A stretch of DNA of 57,053 bases from Veillonella sp. DNF00869 (GTDB lineage: Bacteria; Bacillota; Negativicutes; Veillonellales; Veillonellaceae). The notes below the pieces were generated by a model that searched no databases, was not told the DNA's origin, and was given only the letters and a program-made list of their open reading frames with translations. Below are positions 19,543 through 28,783 of the stretch, in pieces. The DNA lies in NCBI RefSeq assembly GCF_001553345.1, contig NZ_KQ960768.1:24867-81919 (forward strand), read 5' to 3'. Position 1 is the stretch's first letter. Each line of letters starts with the position of its first letter. Position numbers and translations under genes: made by a program.

Positions 19543-20538
19543 TTAGCACCATTTCATTACTAGACTTGCCCAAGTTAATCCTGCACCAAATCCAGCAACG
19601 GCAAGATTATCTCCTTTGTGTAATTTTCCTGCACGCACTGCTTCATCTAAAGCAATCGCAATGGATGCTGCTGATGTGTTTCCATACTTAGGTAAATTAA
19701 TAAATACTTTATCTTCTGTCAGATGCAAACGATCTGCTGCAGATTTGATAATGCGAGTATTCGCTTGATGTGGAATGAAGAAATCTAATTCTTCCAGTTC
19801 CATATTTGCCATTTCTAGAGCTTTTAATACAGTTTTACCCATAGTTTTTACAGCAAATTTATATACTTCTTGTCCATTCATATGAATGAAAGTTAACCCT
19901 TCTTCACGGCGCTCCGTAGTCGGTGGCAATGCAGTACCTCCAGATGGAATACATAAATGCATTCCACCACTTCCGTCAGCACCCATATCCATACCGAGCA
20001 TACCATAGCCTTCTTCTACTGTAGACACTACAGCAGCTCCAGCGCCATCGCCGAAAAGAACACATGTATTTCTATCTTCCCAGTTTACTACTCGAGATAA
20101 TACTTCAACGCCTACAACAAGGACATTTTTAAATAATCCTGCATTAATATAGGAACTAGCCGTAATCAAAGAGTATACATATCCTGAGCAAGCTGCCGAT
20201 AAATCAAAGGCTGCCGCTTTTGTAGCTCCTAGATTCGCTTGTACTAAACATGCCGTAGATGGAATTGCCATATCGCCTGTTAAGGTAGCAACAATGATGC
20301 AATCGATATCTTCTGCTGTTAACTTAGCTGCTTCTAAGGCTTTTTTTGCCGCTTCTGTAGCCATATCTGAAGCATTTACACCTTCTGGTGCGATACGTCG
20401 TTCTTTAATACCTGTTCGTTCTTGAATCCAAGCATCGCTAGTATCTACCATTTTTTCTAAGTCTGCATTTCTAAGAACTTTTTCTGGCACATAGCTACCG
20501 GTACCAATAATTCCGACTGGCTTATTCAGCATTGTCAT
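19543..20538 (-). CDS. fabH: 3-oxoacyl-ACP synthase III
   Basis: Initiates fatty-acid synthesis by condensing acetyl-CoA (or a branched primer) with malonyl-ACP. 331 residues. The catalytic triad is Cys117 (SAACSGY), the histidine in FIPHQANTR and the asparagine in YGNTSAAS. The ATG at 20538 lies 17 bases inside the end of plsX, which couples the two. A second in-frame ATG two codons on could also be used. Confidence 0.97.
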   Translation of the reverse strand: MTMLNKPVGIIGTGSYVPEKVLRNADLEKMVDTSDAWIQERTGIKERRIAPEGVNASDMATEAAKKALEAAKLTAEDIDCIIVATLTGDMAIPSTACLVQANLGATKAAAFDLSAACSGYVYSLITASSYINAGLFKNVLVVGVEVLSRVVNWEDRNTCVLFGDGAGAAVVSTVEEGYGMLGMDMGADGSGGMHLCIPSGGTALPPTTERREEGLTFIHMNGQEVYKFAVKTMGKTVLKALEMANMELEELDFFIPHQANTRIIKSAADRLHLTEDKVFINLPKYGNTSAASIAIALDEAVRAGKLHKGDNLAVAGFGAGLTWASLVMKWC

Positions 20539-21550
20539 ATGTTAGGGTCCCTTCTTCTTCAATACTTGAGGAAATATGTTCAATTAATTTCCGTTCTACT
20601 AGATCTCCAGCAATTTTAATTGCTGTCATAATTTCCTTAGATTTGGAGCTACCATGGCAAATGATAAATACACCATTTACCCCTAATAGAGGTGCTCCGC
20701 CATTTTCTGTGTGATCTAGTCGTTTTTTTATTTTCTTAAACACAGGAACAATCAATAAGGCTCCTAGTTTAGAGATAATGCTACTTTGTTTGATGCCTTC
20801 TTTTAGAATATCTTGTACCACAGATACAAGACCTTCTGCAAATTTAAGCACCACATTACCTACAAATCCATCACATACTACTACATCTACCGTTCCTTTT
20901 GGAATATCACGGCCTTCCACATTTCCTTTAAAAGGGATTGTTTTCAGTTTTTGTAGTAACGGATAGGTTTCTAAGACAACTTCATTTCCTTTAGTGGATT
21001 CTTCACCAATATTTAACAAGCCCACAGTTGGGTTAGGTTTACCAAGTAATAACTGCGCATAGTTATATCCCATGATAGCCCCTTGCACTAGATGTTTTGG
21101 CTTACTATTCGCATTAGCACCAGAATCTAGCATAATTGTCACGCCATTCGCTGTTGGTAATGGTGTAGCAATACAAGGGCGCTCAATCCCTTTGATTCTT
21201 CCCAAACCTAATAGAGCCGATGCTACAGCTGCTCCAGTACTACCTGGTGCAATCACCGCATCACATACCTTTTCACGAACTAAACGTGTAGCCACTGCAA
21301 TGGACGCATCTTTCTTCTTGCGCAAGGCAATACTGGGATGCTCATGCATTTCTATGACTTCACTAGCATGATGAATGGAGATTCTTGGATTATCCAGTTC
21401 ACCTTCTGCTTCCAAAATTTCTTTTATTTTATTTTTATCACCGACAAGCACGATATCCATAGTATCGTATTCGTGCACAGCGGCAATAGAGCCTAAGACT
21501 ATTTCGAGGGGGGCAAAATCGCCACCCATAGCATCTACTGCAATCTTCAT
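20522..21550 (-). CDS. plsX: Phosphate acyltransferase PlsX
   Basis: Converts acyl-ACP to acyl-phosphate for PlsY, linking fatty-acid and phospholipid synthesis. 342 residues starting MKIAVDAMGGDFAP, with ALRKKKDAS, APGSTGAAV and LLGVNGVFIICHG typical of the family. It directly follows fapR (an AAGGGTGA ribosome site around the fapR stop) and overlaps fabH. The fapR-plsX order is as in Bacillus. Confidence 0.97.
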   Translation of the reverse strand: MKIAVDAMGGDFAPLEIVLGSIAAVHEYDTMDIVLVGDKNKIKEILEAEGELDNPRISIHHASEVIEMHEHPSIALRKKKDASIAVATRLVREKVCDAVIAPGSTGAAVASALLGLGRIKGIERPCIATPLPTANGVTIMLDSGANANSKPKHLVQGAIMGYNYAQLLLGKPNPTVGLLNIGEESTKGNEVVLETYPLLQKLKTIPFKGNVEGRDIPKGTVDVVVCDGFVGNVVLKFAEGLVSVVQDILKEGIKQSSIISKLGALLIVPVFKKIKKRLDHTENGGAPLLGVNGVFIICHGSSKSKEIMTAIKIAGDLVERKLIEHISSSIEEEGTLTYDNAE

Positions 21551-21559
21551 AATTCACCC

Positions 21560-22114
21560 TTATTCTATCACAGATTCCATAATAAATTTAGCGCGAAACA
21601 CTTCTTTTATGGTATCTTTGATTGTTACTTTTATAAAGAATTTTTCTCCTCGTTGTCGCACTAATTCAGCTTTTGCTGCTAAATTAACATCGCTTTTAAC
21701 GAGACTCTTATATTTAATATTTCCAACTCCAGCAATCATTGTAGGAACCCCTACAATAGCTCTTGCCAACGAGTTAGCCTGGGCGTATAAATATTGTGCC
21801 TCCACATAGCCTGATCGATCTAGCATCTCTTTTGTAGTGCGAAGAACACTGATGCCATATTGTCCTACTGCTAAATCAATGACATCTCCTACTACATCTG
21901 CCCGATCAATATGCTGTCTGTCATCAGAATGCTCCTGTGCCATTGCCTTAATCCGTTCACGTAACTCAGGAATGCCTAATGCCAAACGATCCAATCGAAT
22001 GGTCGGAACACTAACTCCAAAATATGTGGCCAATTCCTCATCCGTCGTGAAGGGACTTATATTCAGTTTTTCGCGCAATAACTGTTGTCGTTCTTCCTTC
22101 TTTATACGACTCAT
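21560..22114 (-). CDS. fapR: Fatty-acid and phospholipid synthesis repressor FapR
   Basis: A malonyl-CoA-sensing repressor of fab and pls genes. 184 residues: an N-terminal winged helix (KKEERQQLLREKLN then VSVPTIRLDRLALGIPELR), and a C-terminal hot-dog ligand domain (GVGNIKYKSLVKSDVNLAAKAELV). The start is the ATG at 22114, after AAAGGTGG; the longer frame begins upstream of that site. It heads the operon, so autoregulation is likely, and an inverted repeat lies between its -10 box and start. Confidence 0.93.
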   Translation of the reverse strand: MSRIKKEERQQLLREKLNISPFTTDEELATYFGVSVPTIRLDRLALGIPELRERIKAMAQEHSDDRQHIDRADVVGDVIDLAVGQYGISVLRTTKEMLDRSGYVEAQYLYAQANSLARAIVGVPTMIAGVGNIKYKSLVKSDVNLAAKAELVRQRGEKFFIKVTIKDTIKEVFRAKFIMESVIE

Positions 22115-22133
22115 ATAACCACCTTTTATGACC

Positions 22134-22147
22134 AAGTAATAATACTT
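22134..22147. promoter_or_regulatory. Inverted repeat, candidate FapR operator
   Basis: AAGTAATAATACTT is a perfect 5+5 inverted repeat with a four-base centre. It begins about eight bases downstream of the fapR -10 box, where a bound repressor would block transcription. FapR is known to autoregulate in Bacillus; the site match is inferred only from position and symmetry. Confidence 0.4.
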
Positions 22148-22154
22148 CCATACA

Positions 22155-22184
22155 ATTATACTCTAAAATGATAATAGTATGCAA
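22155..22184 (-). promoter_or_regulatory. fapR operon promoter
   Basis: TTGCAT (22179-22184), an 18-base spacer and TATAAT (22155-22160) on the minus strand, about 40 bases upstream of the fapR start. This is the main promoter of the fapR-fab block. Confidence 0.75.
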
Positions 22185-22217
22185 GCTTTTCTTGATTCCT
22201 ATGCAAAATATGCATAC

Positions 22218-23366
22218 TTATTTGAGAATGGTAAGTTGTCCTCTATTGCTTATCACTCGAATGGGCGCAGTTGTATTTGTTGCATTAGGCCTACGATCTA
22301 CTATTTTTACATACCCCTGCAATACATCTACTACAATAGGTTCTGTATCTTCTTGGTAAATAATACCTGCCGTTTCTGGCGTATCACCGCCGATTAATGT
22401 TTGAATATGACTACCTGTAAAAGTATATCCTTTGCCAGTTGCTAGCAGTAATTCTTCATGTCCACTGCGATGTCGCTTAGCTCCCATCCATCGATTATGC
22501 CACGTTGCCTGATTTTTCAATTCTAGTGTAACGCCAGACTGGTAAGGGTTATTTCCACTTTCAGCAAATTCATTTAAAGCCCCACCAGTCCAATTGGAGT
22601 CCTTTGTGCCAAGATTCATCGCAATATAGGAGCCATGACGACCTGGATTAGGGTTCAACCCATAATTTTTGTTAAGCACACCAAGATTACCCGTCACTTG
22701 TACTGTCGGATACTGATCAACCTGCTCCACAGAAGAAATCGTTGTGCTTGTATAGGTATCAGCTAATCGGTTAGTACCAATGCCAATGCTACCTTCTTCG
22801 ACAATAGCAGCATACACATCTGCCTGCTTAAATGGCACAGTTTCAATTTTCACAGGACCGTCCAACGTAATATAACTATCTTTATTAGCCTGCACGCCAT
22901 TACCAACAGCACGAATCACCGTTGGACCATGAACCACAACTTTCGTATCGTACTTAGGATCATTAATCTGTTTTCGTCCAAAGCCTGCATAGATACCGCT
23001 CATGTAATAATGTGCCATTTCATCAGCTTGGTCATAAGGATGAGCATTACTTAGATCTACTTGCAAGCCCTTGTAGACAGTTAACTTAGTACCATCCAAT
23101 ACATAAATACCAGTTACATTATGGTGCTTTTGCTGCACCGTGTCATACCCTACACCATTTACCTTAATATGCAGTCCCTCTGGATAGTTGAGTACCTCAT
23201 GGTATTTGCGCATCGCCACAGCTCGCCCCGCTGTGCTTACCTCAATGAGCTCTGGTTGCGTCACAACCTGTTGAAAGCCTACCTCTGCCGACGCTCCATA
23301 CACAAATGGTACAGTGCTCAAACATGCCATAACAAGTCCTGCTAGTACATTTCGCTTATAATTCAT
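22218..23366 (-). CDS. Secreted passenger-like protein without a beta-barrel
   Basis: 382 residues with a Sec signal peptide (residues 1 to about 25, ending VYGASA). The rest is rich in short hydrophobic strands, Gly, Asn and Thr (GIYVLDGTKLTVYKG, DSYITLDGPVKIE, GSIGIGTNRLAD, GVTLELKNQATWHN), the pattern of autotransporter beta-helix passengers in Veillonella. The normal C-terminal 12-strand barrel is missing: the frame ends at ISNRGQLTILK with a plain stop. It is either a truncated autotransporter or a stand-alone secreted protein. It has its own terminator-bounded position between fapR and the receptors. I cannot name a function. Confidence 0.7.
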   Translation of the reverse strand: MNYKRNVLAGLVMACLSTVPFVYGASAEVGFQQVVTQPELIEVSTAGRAVAMRKYHEVLNYPEGLHIKVNGVGYDTVQQKHHNVTGIYVLDGTKLTVYKGLQVDLSNAHPYDQADEMAHYYMSGIYAGFGRKQINDPKYDTKVVVHGPTVIRAVGNGVQANKDSYITLDGPVKIETVPFKQADVYAAIVEEGSIGIGTNRLADTYTSTTISSVEQVDQYPTVQVTGNLGVLNKNYGLNPNPGRHGSYIAMNLGTKDSNWTGGALNEFAESGNNPYQSGVTLELKNQATWHNRWMGAKRHRSGHEELLLATGKGYTFTGSHIQTLIGGDTPETAGIIYQEDTEPIVVDVLQGYVKIVDRRPNATNTTAPIRVISNRGQLTILK

Positions 23367-23424
23367 ACATACTCCCCTTACGAATCACTTGGACCTCTAC
23401 TATGAATATCTTTATATCCTCTTT

Positions 23425-23433
23425 AGTATACCA
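23425..23433 (-). promoter_or_regulatory. Extended -10 promoter for the passenger-like gene
   Basis: TGGTATACT on the minus strand, about 60 bases upstream of the start. The same TGGTATACT box serves the second TonB receptor. The -35 is weak. Confidence 0.45.
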
Positions 23434-23496
23434 TTGGTAAGAGCCATTGCCTATGGTAGTGCTATTCCAATTGGTCATACAACATCTAGTAGGTAA

Positions 23497-23529
23497 CAAA
23501 ATGAGACGCCCCTCGTCGGAACGTCTCAT
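23497..23529 (-). terminator. Terminator after the first TonB receptor
   Basis: ATGAGACG (23501-23508) pairs with CGTCTCAT (23522-23529), followed by ATTTTGTT on the minus strand. It resembles the terminator of the neighbouring receptor gene. Confidence 0.75.
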
Positions 23530-23550
23530 ATTATTAATATTATAGTTGTA

Positions 23551-25794
23551 TTAGAATTTGAATTTCATACTTGCAGAATATGTGCGGCCTGCTGTGGCTT
23601 CATCATCAAAGAAAATGCGATCAAATACATTTTGTACTCCAAATTGGATCGTCGTTTCTTTTGATAATTTATAATTCACAGAGAGATTCGAGATAACATA
23701 GCTATCCCGTGAACCATATTGTCCCGTAATCTCATCCACTGATTGTCGACGGCTTATATATTGAGTATCGAAAAGAGCATTCCATTTTGAGCTCGTGTAT
23801 TCAACCCCAGCATGGATGATATGTTTAGGAATATCAAAATTAGTTTCTTCATATGCCTTAGCATTAGTTTGCGGAATAGCATTATGATTTACCCGTCCTG
23901 TTTGCCATGTGTAATTGCCAAACACTGACCACTTTGGAGACAATTGATGACGAAGTTCTAGTTCCACGCCACGACGAGTTTCAGAGTCTACATTACTGTA
24001 CATTTTGTAATCAACTTTTTTATTTTTATAATATGTTACAAATTTCACTTTATCTTTTGTGTTTACATAGAATCCTGTTATACCCAATGTAGTCTTCGTA
24101 TCCCAAGATTTTTTCAATCCAACTTCAAAAGTATCTGACTTTTCTGGATTTAAATCTGGGTTCGCTTTCACAGTACCACTATAACGATAAACTTGACTTA
24201 ATGGCGGTGGATTAAAGGAGTGTCCATAGGATGCATATATATTTAAAGAGTCTGTTACATAATGTTCTACACCAACTTTAGGGCTCCACTCTGTATATTT
24301 ACCTTCTCCATGTTGTACTGTATCATATTGTTTCTTATCTTCATTATATGTAATATGCTGACCATCAAATTTTTTGAATTGATCCACACGAAGTCCCGTA
24401 TACACAGCCCAATCATCATTTGGACGATACGTATCTTGTAAGAATAACGCTATATTACGAGTAGTCCCTTTATTCACTTCATAAACCCCATCTGGATACG
24501 TCGTAGAATCATAAGAACTATGGTCTCTCCAATTGGTTAAATCTCTACGTGTTTGATCAAAACTTTCTTGTTTCCAGTTAAGACCAGCTACAACAGTATG
24601 TTTTCCTATATGTTCCCATATTTTTTGAGTATCAAAGTTAATTGTTTTTCCTGGATAGAAGGAATCATCTCCAGGTCCGTTATAGTCCGCTGTCTTAGGG
24701 TTATTTGGACTAGAAAATCCATCTTTCTTACGATCTAATATATTGAAAGAGGCCTGTATTTTATTAGCGTCATTTTTATATTGTAAACCATGAGAATGAT
24801 ATTCTCGTAATCCATCATACCCTAAATATCTATATGTTTTTAGTTCTACTCCCTCATTGTCATTTACTTTTACAATACCAGCAAATACAGGTTTCCCCTT
24901 TTCTGTAATTGTACTCATAGGATTCTTATACACATATGTGTTATTAGTATATAAATAAGAATATGTTAGGGATTCCTTATCTCTCAATTTCACAGTTGCA
25001 TAAACAGACAAGTTTTTATTATTGAAAGCTTTATCTCCACGACTACCTAACAAATAGTCACCATCCTTTGTTTGCGGAATAGGCGTATCTGGAGTAATTG
25101 TTTTATCACCCGCTTCTAACTCGTATGCACCTCCTACGATAAAGAATCCTGGGAATCCACCTGTCCTACGTTGTTCTGCAGAAACGCCTACAGATACACG
25201 ATCAGTTACGCGCGCATCAAATCCTAATTCATTATTCCATGTGCCATGGGAGCTATGTCCTATTTGTCCATGCCAATGAATATCTCGTACAGATTCTTTA
25301 GGTGCTACTTGTTTTGTTTGAATGCTAATAACACCGGCTACACCTCTACCACCATAAAGTGAGGAACTAGCACCTCGCACCAATTCAATACGATCAATCG
25401 TATGTACTGGAATAGCTTCCCAATCTACGCCATTATTAAAAGTATTATTCATTGGTACACCATTAAGCAATACTAATATATTAGTAGAACCAAAGCCACG
25501 AATTTGTAAACCACCATTCCCAACTTGACTTTTATATACACCTGGTAATAGTTGTAACGCATCTGCTACAGTATCCACCCGTTTGGCTTCAATATCTTTT
25601 TGTGTCACTACAGATACTGAGCTAGGTGTTTTAGCAACGTCTTCCATCGTCCGTGTAGCTGTTACTGTCACTGTTGGCAATATAACGGTTTCCTCTGCTG
25701 CAGAAGTATCCACTGCCTGTACCGCTTGACTCGTCATAGCAGACAAAATCATGGACAATAACGCTAATTGTGCCTTACCTATTTTTGTTTTCAT
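23551..25794 (-). CDS. TonB-dependent outer-membrane receptor (siderophore/colicin I receptor-like)
   Basis: 747 residues. Signal peptide 1 to about 27, a TonB-box-like VTVTATRT stretch, a plug domain (KTPSSVSVVT, VADALQLLPGVY, IELVRGASSSLYG), then a 22-strand barrel ending in aromatic MKFKF. It imports a ligand such as a ferric siderophore or other metal chelate using TonB-ExbBD energy, none of which is encoded here. It is a close paralog of the next receptor, with matching motifs throughout, and has its own promoter and terminator. Substrate unknown. Confidence 0.9.
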   Translation of the reverse strand: MKTKIGKAQLALLSMILSAMTSQAVQAVDTSAAEETVILPTVTVTATRTMEDVAKTPSSVSVVTQKDIEAKRVDTVADALQLLPGVYKSQVGNGGLQIRGFGSTNILVLLNGVPMNNTFNNGVDWEAIPVHTIDRIELVRGASSSLYGGRGVAGVISIQTKQVAPKESVRDIHWHGQIGHSSHGTWNNELGFDARVTDRVSVGVSAEQRRTGGFPGFFIVGGAYELEAGDKTITPDTPIPQTKDGDYLLGSRGDKAFNNKNLSVYATVKLRDKESLTYSYLYTNNTYVYKNPMSTITEKGKPVFAGIVKVNDNEGVELKTYRYLGYDGLREYHSHGLQYKNDANKIQASFNILDRKKDGFSSPNNPKTADYNGPGDDSFYPGKTINFDTQKIWEHIGKHTVVAGLNWKQESFDQTRRDLTNWRDHSSYDSTTYPDGVYEVNKGTTRNIALFLQDTYRPNDDWAVYTGLRVDQFKKFDGQHITYNEDKKQYDTVQHGEGKYTEWSPKVGVEHYVTDSLNIYASYGHSFNPPPLSQVYRYSGTVKANPDLNPEKSDTFEVGLKKSWDTKTTLGITGFYVNTKDKVKFVTYYKNKKVDYKMYSNVDSETRRGVELELRHQLSPKWSVFGNYTWQTGRVNHNAIPQTNAKAYEETNFDIPKHIIHAGVEYTSSKWNALFDTQYISRRQSVDEITGQYGSRDSYVISNLSVNYKLSKETTIQFGVQNVFDRIFFDDEATAGRTYSASMKFKF

Positions 25795-25839
25795 ACGTAC
25801 TCCCCTTGTCTATACTAAAAATAAAATATCCTATTTTAT

Positions 25840-25867
25840 AGTATAGCACTAATTTTCATCATTGAAA
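25840..25867 (-). promoter_or_regulatory. Promoter of the first TonB receptor
   Basis: TTTCAA (25862-25867), 16 bases, TATACT (25840-25845) with a TGC extension, minus strand. The spacer contains TGATGAAAATTAG, a Fur-like half-site, so iron control is plausible. Confidence 0.6.
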
Positions 25868-25972
25868 GTCCTCACACAATGAATGTTAGTTATTTTTACA
25901 CTTAATATTATGATATTCTCCCTTTTCTATGTCTTACACTTATGAACATACACCCTTTAAAAACTTATTATG

Positions 25973-26008
25973 AAAAATGAGACATTCATACAATGAATGT
26001 CTCATTTT
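25973..26008 (-). terminator. Strong terminator after the second TonB receptor
   Basis: A perfect 16-bp stem (25974-25989 with 25993-26008) and three-base loop. The T-rich stretch ATTTTTC on the minus strand ends the gene at 26022. Confidence 0.9.
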
Positions 26009-26021
26009 ACAGATTTCTATA

Positions 26022-28283
26022 TTAGAATTTAAATTTCATGCCTACATTATACGTACGGCCGCCTGTTGCTTCTCTCGCATAGTATTCACGATTAAAGATA
26101 TTTTGTACTCCGAATTGCAATGTCGCTTCTTTGGATACTTTATAATTTACGGACGCATTAGTCAAGAAGTACGCATCTTCTGACTCTGGCTCGCCACCTG
26201 CCGTATCTTTGCTGTTGCGGGATCTTACGTATTGCATATCCCACAACACATTCCACTTGCCACTATTGTATTCCAAACCACCATGGAATAGGTGCCTTGG
26301 AATTTCAAAGTTTTGTTCTTTTCCATCACTTTGATCTGTATTGGCCAAAGCTTTACTTTCTATATATCCCATTTGCCATGTATAGTTTCCAAAGACAGAC
26401 CATTTGTTAGACAACTTGTGACGAAGTTCTAATTCTACACCACGACGTGTTTCTGATCCTATATTGATATACTTTTTGTAATCCTCAGTACCATCTGTCT
26501 TTTTAAATGTAACATATTGAATTTTATCCTTTGTATTCACATAAAAGGCTGCTACGTTTAATTTTGTACTTTCATTCCAAGATTTTTTCAAACCAAGTTC
26601 AAAGGTATCGGAATGTTCTGGATCTAACTCTGGATTTGCATGAATAGGAGTTTTAGATGTTTGACCGAAGCGGTACACTTGGTACAAGGTTGGCGGTGCA
26701 AAGGAGTGACCATAGGATGCATAGACGTTGGTAGAATCATCAAGGTATCTTTCTACGGACAACTTAGGACTCAACTCTGTGTAAGATCCATCATTATGAT
26801 GTGCAACATCGTAGGACTTTGTTTTCTTATTGTACTCCCCGTGGGACCCATCGTACTTTTTAAAATGATCTAAACGAAGTCCGGCATAAATAGCCCAATC
26901 ATCGTTAGGGCGATACGTATCTTGTACAAAAACTGCCATCGTGCGAGATGCCCCTGTATTCGTTTCACTCACACCGTTAGGGAATACCTTAGTATCTTTA
27001 GAGTTTTTATCTCGCCAATGTTGCAAAGAAATCTTTTCTTGATCAAACCGCTCTTGTTTCCAATTCAATCCCCCTACAATTTGATGTTTTCCTTCAGGTT
27101 TCCATGCTTTTTGCACATCTAGATTGTACGCTTTGCCTGGATAGAAGGAGTGCGTCCCTGGACCTTCATAATCTCCTGAAGTTGCTTTTGTTGGCACAGA
27201 ATAGCCATCTTTCTTTTTATCTAAATAACCCAAGGAAATCTGTAATTTGTTCGCTTCATTTTTATATTGCAAACTATGAGAATGATATTCTCGCTCTGCA
27301 TCATGACCTAAGAAACTATTGCCATTAAGAGATACATATTTTTTATCACTAACCTTGATATCTCCTGTAAAAACGGTCTTTCCATTTACTGTAACCGCAC
27401 TAATTGGATTGTGGTAAGAGTACTTATGGTTCGCATATACATAGCGATAAGTTAGCGTTTCTTTGTCGCCTAGGTTCATCGTAATATAAGCAGACAAATT
27501 CTTATTATGCAAAGATTTATCCCCACGATTCCCTACCACATATTTACCACTTGTCAACTGTTTTAATGGCGTGTCAGGAGATACAGCTTTTACATCTTCT
27601 TTGATAGCCTTGCTTTTTTCCGTCACAAAAAATCCTGGGAATCCATTTGTGCGACGTTCTTCTGCAGATACACCAATGGCTACCTTATCCGACACGCGAG
27701 CATCAAAACCTAGCTCATTGTTCCAGGTGCCATAAGTCCCACCATTGACCTTACCATGCCAATGAATCCCTTGACGATTTGCCTTCGGTGCCACTTGTTT
27801 CGTTGTAATACTTAATACACCTGCTACCCCTTTACCACCATACAAGGAGGAACTAGCACCACGCACCAATTCAATTCGATCGATGGAATGCACGGGAATC
27901 ACTTCCCAGTCCACCTTATTATTGAAAGAATTATTCATCGGCACGCCATCAACGAGTACCGATATATTTTTAGAATCGAATCCACGGATTTGTATTTCAC
28001 CTGCCGAAGCTTGACTTTTATACACCCCTGGTAATAATTGTATCGCATCTGCAACCGTATCCACCTTGCGATTTTCAATATCCCTCGCTGTCACCACAGA
28101 CACAGAACTAGGCGTTTTTGAAATATCTTGTAAGGTTCTCGTTGCCGTTACCGTTACATCTGGCAAGGTCACCGTTTCTTCTACCGCTTGCGCATCATGA
28201 GCATACCCTGTATAACTGCCCAACGCTACCGTAACCATAGATAATAATAGTAACCGCGTTGCATTTCGTTTCACTTGTTTCAT
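26022..28283 (-). CDS. TonB-dependent outer-membrane receptor, paralog of the preceding one
   Basis: 753 residues from the ATG at 28283 (MKQVKRNATRLLLLS), after GAAGGGA; the longer open frame adds 26 residues through the promoter. It has a signal peptide, a TonB-box-like VTVTATRT stretch, plug motifs (KTPSSVSVVT, LLPGVYKSQ, GIAYSS-like loops replaced by GASSSLYGGKGVAG) and a long barrel ending MKFKF. It differs from its paralog mainly in the extracellular loops (for example the EKSKAIKEDVKAVSPD insertion), which implies a different ligand. It is transcribed separately. Confidence 0.9.
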   Translation of the reverse strand: MKQVKRNATRLLLLSMVTVALGSYTGYAHDAQAVEETVTLPDVTVTATRTLQDISKTPSSVSVVTARDIENRKVDTVADAIQLLPGVYKSQASAGEIQIRGFDSKNISVLVDGVPMNNSFNNKVDWEVIPVHSIDRIELVRGASSSLYGGKGVAGVLSITTKQVAPKANRQGIHWHGKVNGGTYGTWNNELGFDARVSDKVAIGVSAEERRTNGFPGFFVTEKSKAIKEDVKAVSPDTPLKQLTSGKYVVGNRGDKSLHNKNLSAYITMNLGDKETLTYRYVYANHKYSYHNPISAVTVNGKTVFTGDIKVSDKKYVSLNGNSFLGHDAEREYHSHSLQYKNEANKLQISLGYLDKKKDGYSVPTKATSGDYEGPGTHSFYPGKAYNLDVQKAWKPEGKHQIVGGLNWKQERFDQEKISLQHWRDKNSKDTKVFPNGVSETNTGASRTMAVFVQDTYRPNDDWAIYAGLRLDHFKKYDGSHGEYNKKTKSYDVAHHNDGSYTELSPKLSVERYLDDSTNVYASYGHSFAPPTLYQVYRFGQTSKTPIHANPELDPEHSDTFELGLKKSWNESTKLNVAAFYVNTKDKIQYVTFKKTDGTEDYKKYINIGSETRRGVELELRHKLSNKWSVFGNYTWQMGYIESKALANTDQSDGKEQNFEIPRHLFHGGLEYNSGKWNVLWDMQYVRSRNSKDTAGGEPESEDAYFLTNASVNYKVSKEATLQFGVQNIFNREYYAREATGGRTYNVGMKFKF

Positions 28284-28328
28284 TCGTACTTCCCTTCTTA
28301 CTATAAAACAAACATCAAGTTTCCTATT

Positions 28329-28356
28329 AGTATACCATTCATTTTCAATATTGCAA
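28329..28356 (-). promoter_or_regulatory. Promoter of the second TonB receptor
   Basis: TTGCAA (28351-28356), 16-base spacer, TATACT (28329-28334) with a TGG extension, minus strand. The spacer TTGAAAATGAATGG partly matches a Fur box. Confidence 0.6.
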
Positions 28357-28387
28357 ATCATTTTGTGAAAATATCTTCATATATAAC

Positions 28388-28412
28388 AAAAAAGCGGCCG
28401 AAGCCGCTTTTT
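28388..28412 (-). terminator. Terminator after rpsO
   Basis: GCGGC and GCCGC around a TTCG tetraloop, extended by flanking A/T pairs, with TTTTTT after it on the minus strand. Confidence 0.92.
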
Positions 28413-28426
28413 GTAAGTACGTAAAA

Positions 28427-28693
28427 TTATTTACGTAAGCCTAATTTTTCTAAGATCGCACGGTAGCGTTCGATGTCTTTACGACGAAGGTAGTCAAGCA
28501 TGTTACGACGTTGACCAACTAATTTTAAAAGACCACGACGGGAATGATGATCTTTTTTGTGCTCTTTTAAATGCTCAGTTAAGTATACAATGCGGTTAGT
28601 TAAAATCGCGATTTGTACTTCTGGGGATCCAGTGTCACCTTCGTGAACAGCAAATTCTTTAATAATAGCTGCTTTAGCTTCTGTAGTTAACAT
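28427..28693 (-). CDS. rpsO: 30S ribosomal protein S15
   Basis: 88 residues, the normal length. It binds the 16S rRNA central domain early in 30S assembly. The conserved [31 protein letters not shown] and LDYLRRKD are all present. A strong AGGAGG precedes the ATG. It is monocistronic here (own promoter, pseudoknot-like leader, terminator); in many bacteria rpsO is next to pnp, which here lies 26 kb away. Confidence 0.98.
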   Translation of the reverse strand: MLTTEAKAAIIKEFAVHEGDTGSPEVQIAILTNRIVYLTEHLKEHKKDHHSRRGLLKLVGQRRNMLDYLRRKDIERYRAILEKLGLRK

Positions 28694-28730
28694 ATTTCAT
28701 GTCCTCCTAAAAATTACAATTCCATAGGCC

Positions 28731-28762
28731 AAAGTAATGGGCGGAGACTCAATTACCTCGCC
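28731..28762 (-). promoter_or_regulatory. Pseudoknot-like leader of rpsO, candidate S15 autoregulatory site
   Basis: On the minus strand GGCGAG (28757-28762) can pair with CTCCGCC (28740-28746). The loop GTAAT (28752-28756) can pair with ATTAC (28734-28738) downstream, forming an H-type pseudoknot about 25 bases before the AGGAGG site. S15 represses its own mRNA through such folds in other bacteria. The pairing is seen; the function is inferred. Confidence 0.5.
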
Positions 28763-28783
28763 TAGGTTAATACATCGGTATCT

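Noticed and set aside
28284..28361. Longer start of the second TonB receptor
   Set aside because: It would translate through the promoter; the signal peptide begins at 28283.
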